From Hypoxylon rubiginosum (Eukaryota; Ascomycota; Sordariomycetes; Xylariales; Hypoxylaceae), in NCBI GenBank assembly GCA_902806565.1, contig CADCXA010000037.1:930001-994000 (forward strand): a DNA stretch of 64,000 nucleotides. The letters are read 5' to 3'. Positions 43,885-56,839 of this stretch are shown piece after piece. Under the pieces are notes generated by a model. That model had not been told where the DNA came from and did not search any database. It saw only the letters and a list, made by a program, of their open reading frames with translations. The position numbers and the translations under genes were made by a program. How positions within the stretch are numbered: the stretch's first letter is position 1; each line of letters opens with the position of its first letter.

Positions 43885-45113
43885 GACGAAGCAGTCTGAG
43901 GTGAATCAGTCATGGTGGTCTAACTGGTTGTGTTGGTTTCGGGAATGCGTCCAAACTCCTTCGTTAGTTAGGTAGCTGGATTGCAAGCTGATTCTCCCCT
44001 TTATGAGAGCCTAGTTTCGTTGTTCCGAATACGTGCCAAAGGCTCCGTGGATGAGTAAATTCTAATTGAACGGTGATATGTATGCCTTTCATAGTATACT
44101 TATCTCGGTCGTCTCCCACTAGCACTATAGGTCTTACATAAGGATCTAATGAACTGGTAGATTGGCTATTAGATACCCCTTTGTAGGCTATTAACGGCTC
44201 GATGACTTTGAACTGTCAAGGATCCGGGACTGGGATTGACAGCTGCGTAGCCAAACTCACGAGCTGGGCCATCTACTTGGTTCTCGATTTCCTTGATGAC
44301 CGTTCCCTGCTTGTCTTGTTCATAGTTAGGATTCCACAACTCTCTACACTAGCAAGGTCTGACTCCGCTACCGATCACTTACTGCCCTGATTGTATCAAC
44401 TGCGTCCCGGAACTTAACATATGTCCTAACTTATAGGGTGAATGCTTTGAAAAGGGGGGTGTTACCTTAGACTAGGGGCTTTGATGATTGTTATCCTTTT
44501 AGGATACCATTCCATCAACAGCACGCGGAGAGGCTGATTGCGAATTGTCTTGCTTTTATACACATGGTGGGTTACTATGTACAGCACCCAAATAAAATTA
44601 CAAACGCCTCTTCGCGAGATATCTCGGGGTTTCGTTGGCGGCCGTGTCACGGCCCACTACCAACCCATTGCGTGCAAAATATCATCATCCATGCAACCCT
44701 GATGTCCCTTCTGGTGGCCATCCAATCCCTATGGTATACATTCGCTTTTCGCCGTCTTCCACCCGATGCTTTCCGAGGTAGACAGAGCCCAGCTCCAGTT
44801 AAGCTGGTACTAGGTCTCGTTCGATAGCCCGTAACCTGTGCGAAAAGAAAGTCTATAATCGTGATTTTAAATGTGAATTCGTCCACCCGAGAAACACCTG
44901 TGCCGCACACTGACACAGGAATCAGGCCTAGTAAGACAGGGGGTGAGAAAAGGGTTGGCACTGGATAGGTTCTCTGGCATGTCAGTTCTGCAACTACACG
45001 GAGAGAGTCCTAGTGCCAGGTCACTAGGTTCATGTATTATACGTATGTGATGGTGGGAGAGGGGAGCTTCTTTTCATAGTAGAAAGTCATCCAAATATGA
45101 CGGGGATGGAGAC
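43885..45113. other. Intergenic region
   Basis: Between the small gene and the 3' end of TOM40. Frames of up to about 100 codons (for example minus strand 44647-44961) lack any motif or splice support. Nothing else seen. Confidence 0.4.
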
Positions 45114-46323
45114 TTAGAAGGGGATGTTAGGAGATGCTTGGGGGCCAAGAGCCTCTTGTTGCTCCTGCAACTCTTCGGGAGAAGACTCGAGACTGACTCC
45201 AAGGCCAACCTTGGCGGATTGCTAGGGACGAAGCAGTCAGTAAGGTAATTTATGGTGGCAAGGTTTGGGGAAACTTACGGTGAAGTGGTCCACATCGGCA
45301 CAGAAGGTCATCGAGATAGTTGGTGCTATGCGCTTCTCGAGATAGCAAGCCAATTTGCCCTTGGAGTCAACCTGTGCGCGGAATGTTGACATGCGGAAAT
45401 CGTACTTGACACCGATAGACGTGATGCCCTCTTTCTGCAAGTCACCTCCCATCATACCACCGGGGCCAGGGGCGACCTGAAGAGTCATATCGGCACCAGC
45501 CTGTACCTTGTCTGATACTTTGCGCCAGTACGTCGCGTTCAGGGCCCCTTGAATTGGATGTAGCTGTGCGGTTGCGACCCAATCATCGGTCTTGTATCTT
45601 CCGTGGTATGATAGGGAGCTTTCAGGGGGCTGATTCAGCGCCGCTCGTTGCCAGATAGTTTCGATGCCGAGGGAAAGCTTGCGGGTAATAGATTGGAGGT
45701 GGCTGAGGATGAAAATGCCGGTTAAACCACCTTCGAGATACGAAGGGTTTAACATCTTGACAGAAGAAGTGAAGTCGTTGCCGGTATACTCGTGTTCAAT
45801 CGAGGCCATATCCTGTGCTCCTATTCCAAATTGAGTCTTGGTGACAAGAGCAGGGTTCCACCGGTAGTTGAAGCGGGTTGAGAGCGCTCCGGTATTGTCC
45901 ATGTTTCCTTGAAGGAACACCTGCAAGAAAGGAGGGCATCTGTCAGCTAGATACCACCTACTGGAGAAGATAGAGGGAATTATTTGGTTTACTGACCTTG
46001 TTCGTACCAAAGAGACCTGCAAAGGCGTAGGGATTCTGATGCTCGCCCATGGCAAACTGATGTGAGACCTGGAAGTACGGCGACAGGCTGACGGCCTTGG
46101 TGATGTCCGCTCTTATGCCTGTGTGCATGTAGTTGGTGAGAGAAACATCACGCTGGACCTCCTTCGCGAGAGCTTCCATAGTACCAGGGTTTGACAGGCC
46201 CAGGTTGGCTCGTCGGTCCGAGAAGGATTTGTATGCATCGGCGACAGCATTGGCTAGAGGGTTTGCGGTGAGGAAGCCCAAGGGTGACGACCCAGAGGGT
46301 TGCGACTCAAGGTTGAACGCCAT
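45114..46323 (-). CDS. TOM40: Mitochondrial outer-membrane import channel Tom40
   Basis: Minus-strand exons 46323-45997, 45920-45279 and 45221-45114 encode 358 residues; Neurospora Tom40 has a very similar size. Tom40 is the beta-barrel pore of the TOM complex. The N-terminal [20 protein letters not shown] is a strong family block, then FFQ-type [47 protein letters not shown] and the terminal beta signal region [20 protein letters not shown]. The last exon is short and gives [14 protein letters not shown], completing the final strand; without it the barrel would be open. All introns are phase 0. It is transcribed toward the small-gene side, with its own upstream region at 46324-47570. Confidence 0.96.
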
Positions 46324-47570
46324 ATTGGGATATGGGTGTCTGGCGTCAAAGGGAACTGACGTCGACGATAGGGAGGGACGGCAGGTAGGTCGAACAGATA
46401 CAGTGATCCACGGAGGGCAGAGAATAACAATTACTCAATTCCTTCCGCAAAAATATATAGGACCGACAAAGGCGACGTTGTGACGAAGGTTCCCTAGCTT
46501 CCCAAGGCTGTGAGGCTCTCGACGACTGGTTCAAAGGTGTCGTCTTTTTTTTAAATTTAGCTTGGAGAAAAAAAAATGATTTTCTTTGGGGTTCGCAAGC
46601 CAGTGAGATCAACACCCTAGTCTGTCCGTTGACCTTCCAAAAGCCAGGGCTGTTCCAGGTCCACTGGCTGGGCAAAAGTTCACTTAGGTAAGGCTCTAGA
46701 GGTCCCCGCCGTCCTAATTTTTGGCCGGATTAACCTATCGGCCGGATTCTAGCTTGCCCAGGCAGCCAGGTGAGGTTGGACCTCTCAAGCCCCACTAAGA
46801 TTCCAATATGACGTTTGCCCCGATTGTCCAATATTCCCCCCTCCCCCACTGACGTATCCAGATTCCAGATTCCCTTCGTCCTTGGCTTTAGAAACTGCAC
46901 ATCTCCATTCTCCATCTTTACATCCTTACATAAAATCTTGGCGGTTCACTCAAGCAACTCGGCACCCTTGGAAGAAGTCCAATTAGAGACTGTGTACATT
47001 GCTCTCTTCTCTACTCAGAGTACTAATTCACCTGCTGTCGCCGTTCGTGGGAGACGCACCATAGGTTACCCTGCCATCTCCTACCTGACGAAGACCGTCT
47101 TATCCGATTTTTCGAGCTTCACTTGAGTAGTCCTATTGCGCGATTATAAGCAGTTGAAGTTTCTACTGGGAATTCTAACTTCATCCTCTCGTCGAGTTGA
47201 TTGCGCAGAAGGTGAAGCAAAATCTCCCACTTCTTAACCCTTCCTGTGAGCCGTTCTATTTCGACCAAGTTGGAACAGCGCAGGGCACCATCTTACCTTG
47301 TAGGGTCATGATCTCGTTTATGGTGAGATCTTGGACTGTTTACCCCAATCCCAAGGGCGTTTGGCTTGACCGACACCGAAACGCTCAAGCTCCCTTCTCA
47401 TAACGTCCCACCTACCTTGGAAGATCTCCCCCTTTCGGGCCAAAATATACAAATCCACACATAACCTGCCTCAGCGCCGTTGGATCTGTGAGTTAGCGCA
47501 ATCATCACTACGACTCCTGAAAACCTAGACAACCCGAGAGCAAAGACCTCAGTAGCAGGCAATTCTCATT
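46324..47570. other. Divergent intergenic region
   Basis: Upstream of TOM40 (minus) and of the PFK2 gene (plus). Includes a poly-T/poly-A stretch near 46545-46580. Short frames only; no gene seen. Confidence 0.4.
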
Positions 47571-49729
47571 ATGGATACACTTCTGTAAGTCCAATGTCCT
47601 TGGTTGATGACTGTTTTGTTAGCTGGCCGCTCCTATAGCGGGGCGGGATCCTCGGGTTAAGAGGTTGAAGCAACGAAGGGATTAGTCGGCTGCTACAGGT
47701 TTGGTCGGAAAGGATGAATACTATGGCGTCTGCTATAGTCCTTTGGGGAGCACAAACAGAATCCGGCAGAGGCAGCCTTTGATAGGACAAGATTTAGCTC
47801 TCGTTACTTCTCCAATTTCTACACCCCAAAATCCGTTGTCCTACCCTTTGTCCTGTCTTGATTTCCGTCTTTTAAGAATAAGAATTAATACGAGTGATTG
47901 TACTAGCACCGCGGACATTGCCGCGAATGCTCCGAGGTATCGGCGCAAAAGCAGTACTTTCATCGATGGCATCCATGATGTCCCTGAAGACGGCGACAGG
48001 GCTCCAGCCCAGCTATATAGTACCATGTCGGGTAGACTCTTCCACTCGGGTCGTATAGCGATTGTCATGGTGGGGCTGCCTGCTCGAGGCAAGACGTGAG
48101 TCCTTGTCCTTCATGTACCGTCTATCGCGTGTCACGTACGTACTGATGTCTTCCTAGCCATATTGCTGTGTCGTTAGCACGGTATCTGGGATGGTAAGTT
48201 TGGCCCTTCCTGATCCCTTGAGTATAATCTCATGGATTCTAGGTTGGGAGTCAAAACACGCATCTTCCACCTTGGAGACTATCGCCGAGCTACCGTTGGC
48301 CAAGGTGGCCATGTTCCCGAGGACTATTTTTATCCCAACGCCTCTCCGGCTTCTGTCGTATTACGCCAGAAGATTCTCAAAAAATGCCGAGAAGACATCT
48401 ATGGTTGGCTAAATCATGAGAATGGCCAAGTAGCGATATACGACGCAGTGAATCCTACAGCGAGTGGTCGTCGCTCGCTCGCCAAGGAGTTTGCGAAACA
48501 CGATGTTCAGGTAGGAATTATACGAATCGCCTTCGGGTATCTACAATTGCTAACAGCGGTATAGACTTTGTTTCTGGAATCATACGTTGACGATGACAAT
48601 CTTCTCCGGGAGAACGCGCGTAATGTTAAGATTGGTTCTCCTGACGTATAATACCCAATCATTCTTGTTTCTTTTGATACGCAACTAACATATCCAGTTT
48701 GCTAAAATGGACCCTGACGAGGCGGCAGAGTTGTACCTAAAACGCATAGAGACCAAAATACCTATGTTTGAGACTATGGATGAGAAGGAACTCAACTATA
48801 TCAAGATGATCAACGCCGGCCAGACATTCTTCTACAACAACATCTCCTTTAATTACCTCTCGCATCGTATAGTCTTCTACTTGACTAACACTCACATCAA
48901 GTCTCGAGCGACATTCTTCGTCCGTCCTGGTACAGCGACCGAAGAAGATAGTTACAAAGCCGATGCGCCCTTATCCGAAGAGGGGCTCAAGTACGCCAAT
49001 GTGATGACTGAGACGGTGATCAAGCACCGTGAGCAAGAGCGAGTTTCTCGCATTACGTCTGGCGGGTCTGATGTGCCCTTGCGCCCGCTTACAGTGTGGT
49101 GTTCAACGCGGATGCGCACCCTCCAAACGGCAGACAACTTCCAAGAACGTGGATATAAGGTCCGGCAGCGGAGTCAGATGGCAGAAATCAACCCAGGGGT
49201 CTGCGAGAGGCTTAGTGAGCGTGCCATCCGCCGTTTGTACCCGGATGAGGTCGAGAAGCACGAGCTCGATCCTTACCACCACCGCTATCCGCGCGCCGAG
49301 TCGTACCACGACCTTGCCGTACGACTCGAGCCGATTATCCTGGAGCTGGAACGCGAGCAGAACGACTTGCTGATCATCGCCCACGAGAGCGTCCTGCGCG
49401 TGCTATACGCCTATCTTATGCACTGCAGTACTATGGACATCCCCAATCTCAAGTTCCCGCGGAACGAGATCATCGAGGTTATCCCCAGCGCGTATCAGAA
49501 CGAGGCCAAGCGCATCCACATCCCCGGCCTCGACCCCAAGACGGTGCCGGGGTCGCCCGAGGATATCCGCATCCCCGTTCCCGACAGCGGCGCCGATACG
49601 CCGGTACCCCTCCCGGGCGGCGGCTTGACAGCACCCGCGACGCCTTCTATCCTTGTGGAAAAGCCGCCCGAGAGGGTGGTCAACACGGCGGCCGAAGCAG
49701 TAAGAGACAAGATTACGGATGAAGATTAG
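47571..49729 (+). CDS. 6-phosphofructo-2-kinase (bisphosphatase domain probably inactive)
   Basis: This bifunctional-family protein makes fructose 2,6-bisphosphate, the activator of glycolysis. The kinase part has Walker A GLPARGKT, then HLGDYRRATVG and AIYDAVNPTASGRR. Clear exons end at 48095 and then run 48158-48193, 48243-48510, 48565-48645 and 48698-49729. A tiny first exon ATGGATACACTTCT (47571-47584) with a GTAAGT donor is likely. The acceptor of the next exon is uncertain; 47734 keeps the frame. Before the kinase lies ANAPRYRRKSSTF, a likely phosphorylation site. In the phosphatase domain the expected R-H-G reads VRPGTA near 48918, so the catalytic histidine is replaced by proline; the second histidine (IIAHES) is kept. 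The C-terminus is Pro-rich. Confidence 0.87.
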
Positions 49730-50769
49730 GTCGTGGAGGCGGGGACGTTACGTACGTAGTTGCTTGTGAAAATGGCAAGCACATGTCGGGTTGCCGTACT
49801 GCACAACGCTGCAACATCATGGTTGTAAGCACCCAAGGGCTAAGAACCTCGGGTTTAGGAACAGGCGAATACTATTATTATGAATACATAAGTTATTCTC
49901 TGAATCTGTCTAACACCGCCCGTGATAGAAATGAGACTATTGGTGTCAAGGGAAGAAGTTATACCGGCATGTGTTGGCGCTTATATGTTGTATCTCCTTA
50001 GACGCACCATCGACTGCGTAGCGTGGCGTAGGTGTTAAATTGCATTATAGCAATGAAAACACTCCCGTAAACTAAGCCTTAGGAAGGTAGACATGTATTC
50101 CTTGGAGATTTACATATCTTTTGATAAATGATTGGGAAAATATAATAATAATCAAAACATATCACCTTTAAAGGGGTTAATGTCGAGCCACGTAGGGGGA
50201 TGCTATTTCGAAATGCGCCGTACTCGCCTTCAACTCCGCTCCGCCCCCGAAGTCCTTCCGACCTCTCCGCCTATAGTGACGCCAGGGGCTTATGCATAAA
50301 TCCTCTTGTCAATCGTGAATCGGCGGCGGGCGGGAGGAGGAGTTTGAATGGATGGAAAACTACACCGCGAAGCTTTACAAGAACTATTAAGGAATCACTC
50401 ATTGGCTTAGATAGGTCGTATGCGTGGGATTACTTGTAGGATCGCCTATACGTAGGCGACAGAGATTTTTATTACCGACAGTCTTCATTAGACAATAGGA
50501 AGACATGACGTCCTCGAAGCGCTATTTTGAATGCTGCCCCATTATGATTACCGATACCCTCCTCCAAAACGCTCCATGTTAATGCAATATGCTTTGGATG
50601 TAAAGTTCATTCGCGACCCAGGTTATGCCTACAAAACCAGTTCCATCTCATTCATGGATGCTTTTTAGAGTTCCTCGCGGCACATGCAAATCTTCCCGTA
50701 TTACCAACGCCAGCCGGGTATCTTGTTTCGTAAATCAATCAGACCAACCCAACTCGTGAAACCGTAGTA
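49730..50769. other. Convergent intergenic region
   Basis: Between the 3' ends of the PFK2 and USP genes. No supportable gene; AT-rich at 50100-50170. Confidence 0.4.
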
Positions 50770-53624
50770 CTACTGCACTGTAACACCTAGAGTTAGCCTA
50801 TGCCATCTGCCACGAGCCTTGGTCTTGACGTCGTGTCGTGTGATCGAGTCGGGCGGGTAGGCCGTAGGTAGGAAAGGAACAGAGAAAAGCACCGAAATTA
50901 CTTACCGATACACTCCCTGTCGGGCACATTCGACTCCTTGTTATCCTTTGCCCTCCCTTTACCAAATCGTGATCTGGATTTTCCTCGCTTCTGCGTAGGG
51001 GTCACATCGACACCACCCTCCTTTTTGAGACCTTTGTCTACGTTTTCGACAAATTCGAAGTCCTCATCCCCTTCCATCGAAGTCGAGTCTCGTAGCGGTT
51101 CCTTGCTTGATTTCATGAAAACCCCCAACCTTCCTCCTACAGTCAAGCTTTTGCGACCTTCGCCGGCTTGGCTTTGAGGCCGGCTCTTATTGCCGCCTCT
51201 GAATTTTGCAGCAGCCCGACTGAGTCTTGTCGCCGTGTTTTCCTCATTGGGTGTGACAGCCGGCGATGGGACGCCCGATCCTGCTGTTGGACTTGGGTTA
51301 TTCGAATCGTTGTAAATACTGCTTCGGCGAGATACAGTAAGAAACCCGTCTTCGTCTGCAAAGCTGCGGCGCGGTGGCCGCTCCAAGTCGGCTGAAAAGC
51401 GGACGCTGGCACTGCCCGACGCCTGAGCGCTCACGCTATCAAAGTAGCTACTGGGTTGACGAGAGACTGCAAGCCTATCCTGACTTTGTGCTGCCGATGT
51501 TTCCGAACTCGTCAAGTTAAGAGCAGCGTCGTCGTATGATGGCGGTTCCCCGTCTGTATTCTCAGCTGAGCTGGTTGTGATGTCGACAATGGGGACAATC
51601 TGGTAGAATAGCAAGTAGGGCATCTCTTCCTTGAGAGATTGTTTGATATCATCCACAACGGCCACCCGGTTTTCAATAGCTAGGTCGTCGAACTTGACCC
51701 ATTGTGCCTCTTCATAATCTGGAGGCGGGTCGCTTTCGTGTCTGCGGTTGTCAGTCAGGAGCTTCGGGTCCACGCGGCAGAATGAGATGTAGTGCCCCGA
51801 GTGCAAAGAATCTCCCCGGTGGCAGACTACAGATTGAAGCTCAAGCTTGTATTCGGCACTGAGCCCATTTTCTTCCACATGTCTCTCATCGACAATAAAA
51901 TGGGGTAGCCTCAAGCTGTCGGGGATGTCGATGTACGTATTCTGCCGCTTCATGTTGCCCTGCTCATCCATCATGTACCGCTTTAGACAGATGCCAACCA
52001 CCGGTCGTTGGTTGAAGTGTCGCGCGACCTCCAAGTCACTCTCTGGTTCCTTGTTTACCGGGGAATGCCAAGCTGCAATCCTTGATTAGCTTCGCGACAC
52101 TCGCATAAGGGTATCGGCATATCATATATCATACGTATTAGTTTGAAAAACTGCCAGGCGGGTATTGTCACCGCTTTGACAACTGATGCTGTTCTTTTAG
52201 CTCTCTGGAATAAACTCGCAGTGTCTGATTCTGATGGTTTCCCCTGTTCATCAAGCACAATCCGTTGAATGATGCTTTCCGTCCGGCTTCGATGCGGCCG
52301 CAAAACCGACTGGGGTGATGATGATCCGGCTTCAGATCCTACCTGAAGGGTGGAGGCTTGAGAGTCTGGAGCTACTGTCCATCTTCGTCCCAAGTGCCGA
52401 CCGCTATCGATTTCGAGCGGAGAGTCTGGCTCGCATTGCTCGCCTTGCTCGTCTCCCTCAGTGACCACCCGAATAGTATTTTTGGATGTCAATGTCGTGC
52501 CGCGGTATTCCAAGTCCGATACTTTATCGGCATGTTCTGCCTTCTTCTCTTCGAGGCTATCCCTCAGAACATCAACTTGAGAGTTGAAGTAGTCTTCTAA
52601 ACAATCCTCCAACCTGATTCCCTTGCCATCACTGTCTGGCGGTACGGCGAGGTTTAGAAGCCTTTCGTATACGACTTTGTGGTCTGCATCATCACCCTTG
52701 CCCTGGTGAAATAAGTCGACTTGCAGGGTGAGGAGAGGAAGTTGAAGGGTTTCCGTGATGAAAGCAAAGGCTTCAGACGTGTCCTGCTGTTCCAGTAATT
52801 GCGCGTCCCTCCAACCACATGCGGCTAATGCGTCTTGGATATGTTGAGTCTGCCCATGATCAGTTTTGCCGCAGCGCCAGCGTTTCGGAGGAGACAGCCT
52901 ACCATATCTGTTTCGATCAGCTTCCCACTCCTCAGCATATTCACCCATAGTCGTAATAGCGTTGCTAGTCGCCTTTGTGCATCATCCAATGAATCGTTCT
53001 TAAGCATGCATTCAAAAGATTCAAGCTTGGCAAACATTGCGAAGAGTAGAGCGTCAAGATAGCAGGTTACGTTGCCCCGATTTTCAGCTCCGAGCATCTG
53101 AATAGATGGATCATAGCCGATGATCTTGCCGGAGAGGGACATCTGCTGTAGTGACAGCAGCTCGATTGCCTTGTCGACATGGCCGTAGGCGTATTTTGAA
53201 TTAAGCGCGTATCGAATTTGATCGTCGTTGAGGTTAGGGAAATCTAATTCGGCTATTCGTCGTCGTATATCGTCGATCTGTTCGGGCCAAGTGTCAGATC
53301 GCTTCTAGCACGTTCATGTAGGTAGTGTAGGTGTGATAAATCGTTTCACGTACCCTGACTGCTTCCGTCTCTTGCTCTGTGTCGGCGTTGGTAGACTGTC
53401 GGGCGGAGTCTGGTTTGAAGATGGAAAAGAAAGCATCGGCGGACAAAGGGCGGTGCTGGAGTAGAAATGCAACGGTTAGCGGGTCATTAGAGGTTTGAGA
53501 TTGAAGTTGAGAGATGATTGATCAAATGGCACCTTACCTTGTGGGAAGGATCAGATGATTTACTACGACGGTGGCCATTCTTCTCGCGGCGACTGAGAAA
53601 CTTCCTAGGCAGGTTGGTCCTCAT
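50770..53624 (-). CDS. Ubiquitin-specific protease with UBA-like N-terminus and CaaX end
   Basis: Six minus-strand exons are proposed: 53624-53538, 53455-53354, 53277-52903, 52849-52135, 52072-50906 and 50777-50770, about 817 residues. The Cys box is ENRGNVTCYLDALLFAMF; a glutamine-rich block QLLEQQDTSEAFAFI follows. The His box is CHRGDSLHSGHYISFCRV, with GICLKRYMMDEQGN before it. Residues around IRRRIAELDFPNLNDDQIRY look like a UBA-type helix bundle. The joint LI-P-WHS restores the family pattern. The frame otherwise ends ...ECIGK, but a strong intron (GTAAGT at 50905, GCTAAC branch, TTACAG acceptor) joins an 8-base last exon giving ...ECIVQ, a CaaX prenylation motif. The C-terminal 230 residues are disordered and Ser/Arg-rich. 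Function: removes ubiquitin; targets unknown. Confidence 0.85.
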
Positions 53625-54504
53625 GGTGGGGCCTATTCTTGTCGTAGAAAATCGCCGAGGGGCAGGATTTGGAGCAAGAATATAAGAAGGTGGCAGCCGT
53701 CGATGATTTTATCTGCAGGGTGCCGGCAAACAATTTCCCTTCATATTCGTTTATGACAAGCTTGTGTGCGACAGTAGATGAGCGTCTTCCGTTTCTCTAT
53801 CCTGTTTCAAAATCGCGGTTAGGATTTTCGGACGAATTGTTTTGTTACCGGGAATAGGTAGGGTGCGGAGGGTTGAGCGTCGACGAGCCCCGAGTCTCAG
53901 GTAGGGTCGCAACGATTTTAATGCTAAGGCTGGAGGTGATGGTGATACGGGAGGGGATCTCGCATGGCTCAATATAATAATTGTAACCTGATTTTATGGA
54001 ACGAATGGAGAGAAGAGGAAACGGTTAAGTGTTAAGAGTGGCAGCGGAAGCTTGCAGAAGGCCGAGAACCAAGAAGACAATTCGAGGTAGCTAAGTAGCC
54101 CTAGGTAGGTAGCCCGAAAACAGGCTGGTCAGGTTGGTCAGGTTGGTGTAGCTAGAGTGTGCTTGTCTGCTGTGTGCTAGTACGGGAAACGGGTGAGGGA
54201 GGGAGCATTCTGACCGTTTCGCGTCGAGGGGGTCCCATAAAAGGAATTTGGGTGATCGAAAGATGGGGAACAATGGGAAAGGGGATAACGTTATGTAGAT
54301 TGTATGTCGCTTGATTCTATTAATGGTTACCTGATATAATCCGATTCGCGTGATGCACAATAGGGCCTTTTCTTCTTCCTCTTCTTTACCAAGCACGGGT
54401 CCTGGTCAAACATTCGTTGGAAGATGGTTCTCGAATTGTGTGCAGGTGTTATATAATGTTGAGTTGAAAGGGCGCTAAAAGTTGGGGAGGGGAGTAGAAA
54501 TTGT

Positions 54505-54556
54505 GTAAGTGGTAAAGTGGTAAGTGGTAAAGTGGTAAGTGGTAAATGGTAAGTAG
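54505..54556. repeat. Short tandem repeat, GTGGTAA-type units
   Basis: Irregular copies of GTGGTAAA and GTGGTAA follow each other over about 50 bases. Confidence 0.7.
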
Positions 54557-55348
54557 AAAGGAATGGACAGCACTCAGATAGATATTTACGTCAAGGGGGG
54601 TATTAGGCAGATTAGTAAAACTAGACGACTGAAGTTTATTTTCATCTGTTGAGCTACTCGTGTATGATGTAGGGGAGATCAAGTAGAATAAGAAGTTTGA
54701 TGCAACCCCCTACATGTATGTAACTATAAGCACATACACTTGCTACTAGGTATCATTCCTCACCTAATAGCTTAAAAAGATAGCTGAGGGGTTGTCTATG
54801 CTCCGGGGAGGTGTATAAATTTTTTTCTTTTTTCTTTCTTCAGTTTTTAGTTTTTTTTCTCTTTCGAACGGGTTCCCGGGACGGGCGAGACTAGAGCAGA
54901 CCAAGACGTTCTAGAGGTATCCCGTACCTCGACAAAATGGAACCTTACTTGCCCTAGGGAGAAGTCTAGAAGGGCAGACTGCAGTTTTCTAACTCAATTG
55001 GTTAGACCCGAGAGGTGCATGGCGGCGCAAAGCGGTGTTATAGCCGTAGGCTCATACCGGTGCAGTCGAATGCTTCGAGGTTTTTTGCTGTTTTTGCTGT
55101 TTTCGCTCCCGACTTCCCTCGGTCCCCTACACGTCGCCTACATCGCTTAGTCCTAGCTGCAGGCGATCGATGCGATCTCGATTTTCTACTAACCTTAGGT
55201 AAGTTAGAGTGCTTCAGCCTTCGGTCGACGATCCATCAAGTAGGTATCCTTCATACATACCTCCTAGGTGTTGCGCTCGCACTTTATTAATTAATAAACA
55301 CATTATCCATTAGCGACTCGGTGGCTCTGGTTCTGTTCGAATCACTCA

Positions 55349-55368
55349 GCATCGCATCGCATCGCATC
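55349..55368. repeat. Tandem repeat (GCATC)4
   Basis: Four perfect copies of a 5-base unit. Confidence 0.8.
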
Positions 55369-55520
55369 TCGTCAGCTGAGTATCCCAATGACCCGCGACT
55401 TTGGTATGGGACTGTAGCAAGGCGCTTCATTGGAGATCATTGCAGCCTGCAGGCGCAGGCACAGGCAGATACCGGATACGGGTACCTTTTTCAGCCTCAC
55501 CCGTTTTGTCAGCTTCCATG

Positions 55521-55567
55521 TCCCATGCTCCCATGCTCCCATGCTCCCATGCTCCCATGCTCCCATG
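55521..55567. repeat. Tandem repeat (TCCCATGC), about six copies
   Basis: Five perfect copies of the 8-base unit TCCCATGC plus a sixth lacking only its last base. No gene covers it. Confidence 0.85.
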
Positions 55568-56839
55568 TTACCACGATGTGCAATAATGTGCCCGTGGGCG
55601 TATGCTACGTAACTAGCTGCGTGACCCGTCCTTCGGCCGGGGAAAGGGGGCTGAGCCACAGATGAGTCTGAGCTTTCAAAGGCTCTGATTGGCTAGCCAC
55701 ACCTCAGCGCACGTCCGATGAATTCTTCGTAGATTCAATTGACCTCTTCCACCACCTCTTAAAAAGAGTAATAATTAGTATAGTCTGATAGAGCTCGTTT
55801 TGCGTGACCTTTTGATACCATTTGCACCTTTATAGACCTTGTTGCGATAGAACCGCAAAGGAAAACGCTGAAAAGTGCGGGGCGATTCTAAGTATCTGAT
55901 TGGCCGGTGAAATTGTGGCAGTACTAATGAAATAAAGAGAAGTTGATGGGTACATTACAAATCCGGCAAGCCTGGCAGATTGGAGTGGTCTCGTGCTTCC
56001 AGCGGTCGTACCAGGTACGTGCAATTTGTCGTGATGAGATTTCCCAAATGAGACAGATTCGTACCCATAACCACGGTACCTACGGTGGAGGGTTCATCAG
56101 GTGATCAACATACCATTGCGCGGCCGGGGTCTATTAGTATTTCGAATCCCCTCATTCCGGTCTATACACAGTTGGATTTCATGACGATATATATGATGTA
56201 CACTGGCCATCTATCAGCGAACATCCATAGTTTTATAAGGTCTAAATGGTGGCGGAATATGGCGGGTTTCTACATTCATGAGCGTCTGTTCGTACAGACC
56301 AAGCACTTAGCGCCTCCACATCTAATCGGCATACTATGTACAAAACTGACAGATAGTATAGAATATGGAGTCGAAACTCGTCCTGCCGAGAATGCTAAGA
56401 TATGTATATGTGGTTAGATCTCAGGAAGATATGTGATATGACGATCTAGGACGTCCTCATGCACGATAAGCGAGCTTGGTTCTGCGCAGCGTTCGAAGTA
56501 TACGTATTCTCATCAGTCCTACCGCGTAATAAAGACTTTTGATATGTCGAATTGAAATCTGAGGCAGCGGGGTTAAAGCCACTAGGCATGTATGTAACTT
56601 CGTACCTCTTACGTACGACGTCAAATCGCCCAATCAATGAAGGCTGACCTCAGACGTCACATTGGACTTTTCAATTGTCGGATATTCGTTTTACCGAAAA
56701 TATTTCCCAAAGGGATCCATCCAATGTGGGCCATGAAATTTCCACCATCTGAAGCTTCCGAGGCTGTGGAAGACTGAATACGAATGCGCGTGGGAGCCCA
56801 TTGAACCTGGGACTCGCTGTCGACACGCGCGAAAACGTC

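Larger units (their letters stand above)
53625..56839. other. Large divergent gene-poor region
   Basis: About 3.2 kb between the USP gene (minus) and the uL5m gene (plus). No supportable gene. It holds tandem repeats near 54505-54556, 55349-55368 and 55521-55567 (separate entries), a poly-T stretch near 54820-54860 and probably the 5' UTRs of both flanking genes. Confidence 0.4.

Noticed and set aside
44647..44961. A 104-codon minus-strand frame between the small gene and TOM40
   Set aside because: No motif or splice support, and no related frame elsewhere in the window.
54985..55085. A tRNA-like D-arm string (CTCAATTGGTTAGA) followed by a weak T-arm-like string
   Set aside because: No closing acceptor stem, no proper anticodon loop and no GGTTCGA-type T loop could be built.
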